A stretch of 64,000 nucleotides of DNA from Chlorella sorokiniana (Eukaryota; Chlorophyta; Trebouxiophyceae; Chlorellales; Chlorellaceae), in NCBI GenBank assembly GCA_025917655.1, contig CP084620.1:1054001-1118000 (forward strand), read 5' to 3'. The notes below the pieces were generated by a model that was not told where the DNA came from, made no database searches, and was given only the letters and a program-made list of their open reading frames with translations. The position numbers were made by a program, and so were the translations under genes. Shown one piece after another: positions 63,796-64,000 of this stretch. Every line of letters starts with the position of its first letter. Position 1 is the stretch's first letter.

Positions 63796-64000
63796 GTTGT
63801 GTCAATTGCCGCAGAGATCTACGGGGTGTTACCACAAAGGTCGGTGACTATCAACGGATCGTCGCAACGACCTATGAAGTTGCCAGTAGAAGCCAAAATG
63901 GGGCCTTTCCTCCCGCCCAACCGCCCAGTCCCTCCCTCCCAGAGGCCGACGACTGCTGGACTGCTGCACTGTGCTAGCTCAAAAACCACCTTTGACGAAA

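Noticed and set aside
1-64000. Retroelements, virus-like elements, DNA transposons, CRISPR arrays
   Set aside because: I saw no reverse transcriptase, integrase, transposase or capsid motifs, no long terminal or inverted repeats, and no regularly spaced repeats.

Overview
The window reads as nuclear DNA of a GC-rich, intron-dense green alga, most likely a trebouxiophyte of the Chlorella/Coccomyxa kind. Support: about 18 eukaryotic genes split by many short GT-AG (sometimes GC-AG) introns; an SBP-box transcription factor, a family confined to green plants and algae; a PPR protein, a plant-type SWI/SNF ATPase, plant-type ATG5 and isopentenyl phosphate kinase; strong G/C third-position bias. No rRNA, tRNA, CRISPR array, virus-like element or transposon was recognised.

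Layout (coordinates are gene spans including introns). 1-2055 (+) 3' part of a FAM114/DUF719-like gene; 2323-3195 (-) small membrane protein; 3774-7009 (-) secreted subtilisin-like protease; 7526-8867 (-) OMS1-like methyltransferase; 9369-10973 (+) mitochondrial protein resembling DUF4460; 11330-13769 (-) multi-pass coiled-coil membrane protein; 14202-16510 (+) ataxin-3 deubiquitinase with UIMs and a UBX domain; 17282-18861 (-) SBP transcription factor; 19894-21885 (-) SurE phosphatase; 22194-29942 (+) SWI/SNF ATPase carrying three GATA-type zinc fingers; 30493-35254 (-) CNNM/CorC transporter; 36183-37361 (-) VTT-domain membrane protein; 37532-45883 (-) DHX29 helicase; 46403-50710 (+) adenylate-kinase-like protein; 51273-53051 (-) ATG5; 53336-56722 (+) PPR protein; 57073-58081 (-) phospholipid N-methyltransferase; 58242-59277 (-) isopentenyl phosphate kinase; 59792-61805 (-) secreted cysteine-rich protein; 62459-63795 (-) trypsin-fold protein that has lost its catalytic residues.

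The genes are packed closely (roughly 0.1-1 kb between them) and form no obvious pathway cluster. They are housekeeping functions: protein turnover (subtilase, ataxin-3, ATG5), chromatin and transcription (SNF2-GATA, SBP), RNA and translation (DHX29, PPR), lipids and isoprenoids (PLMT, IPK, VTT), ion transport (CNNM). Divergent pairs share short upstream regions, for example DHX29/adenylate kinase and ATG5/PPR.

Two points matter most. First, the SNF2 motor and the GATA fingers appear to be one protein, because the end of the SNF2 module and the first finger lie in one uninterrupted exon. Second, many genes carry one-base frame breaks inside otherwise conserved exons, mostly where a short G or C run is one base too short. 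This looks like a consensus-sequence artefact rather than gene decay, and automated gene models here should be distrusted.
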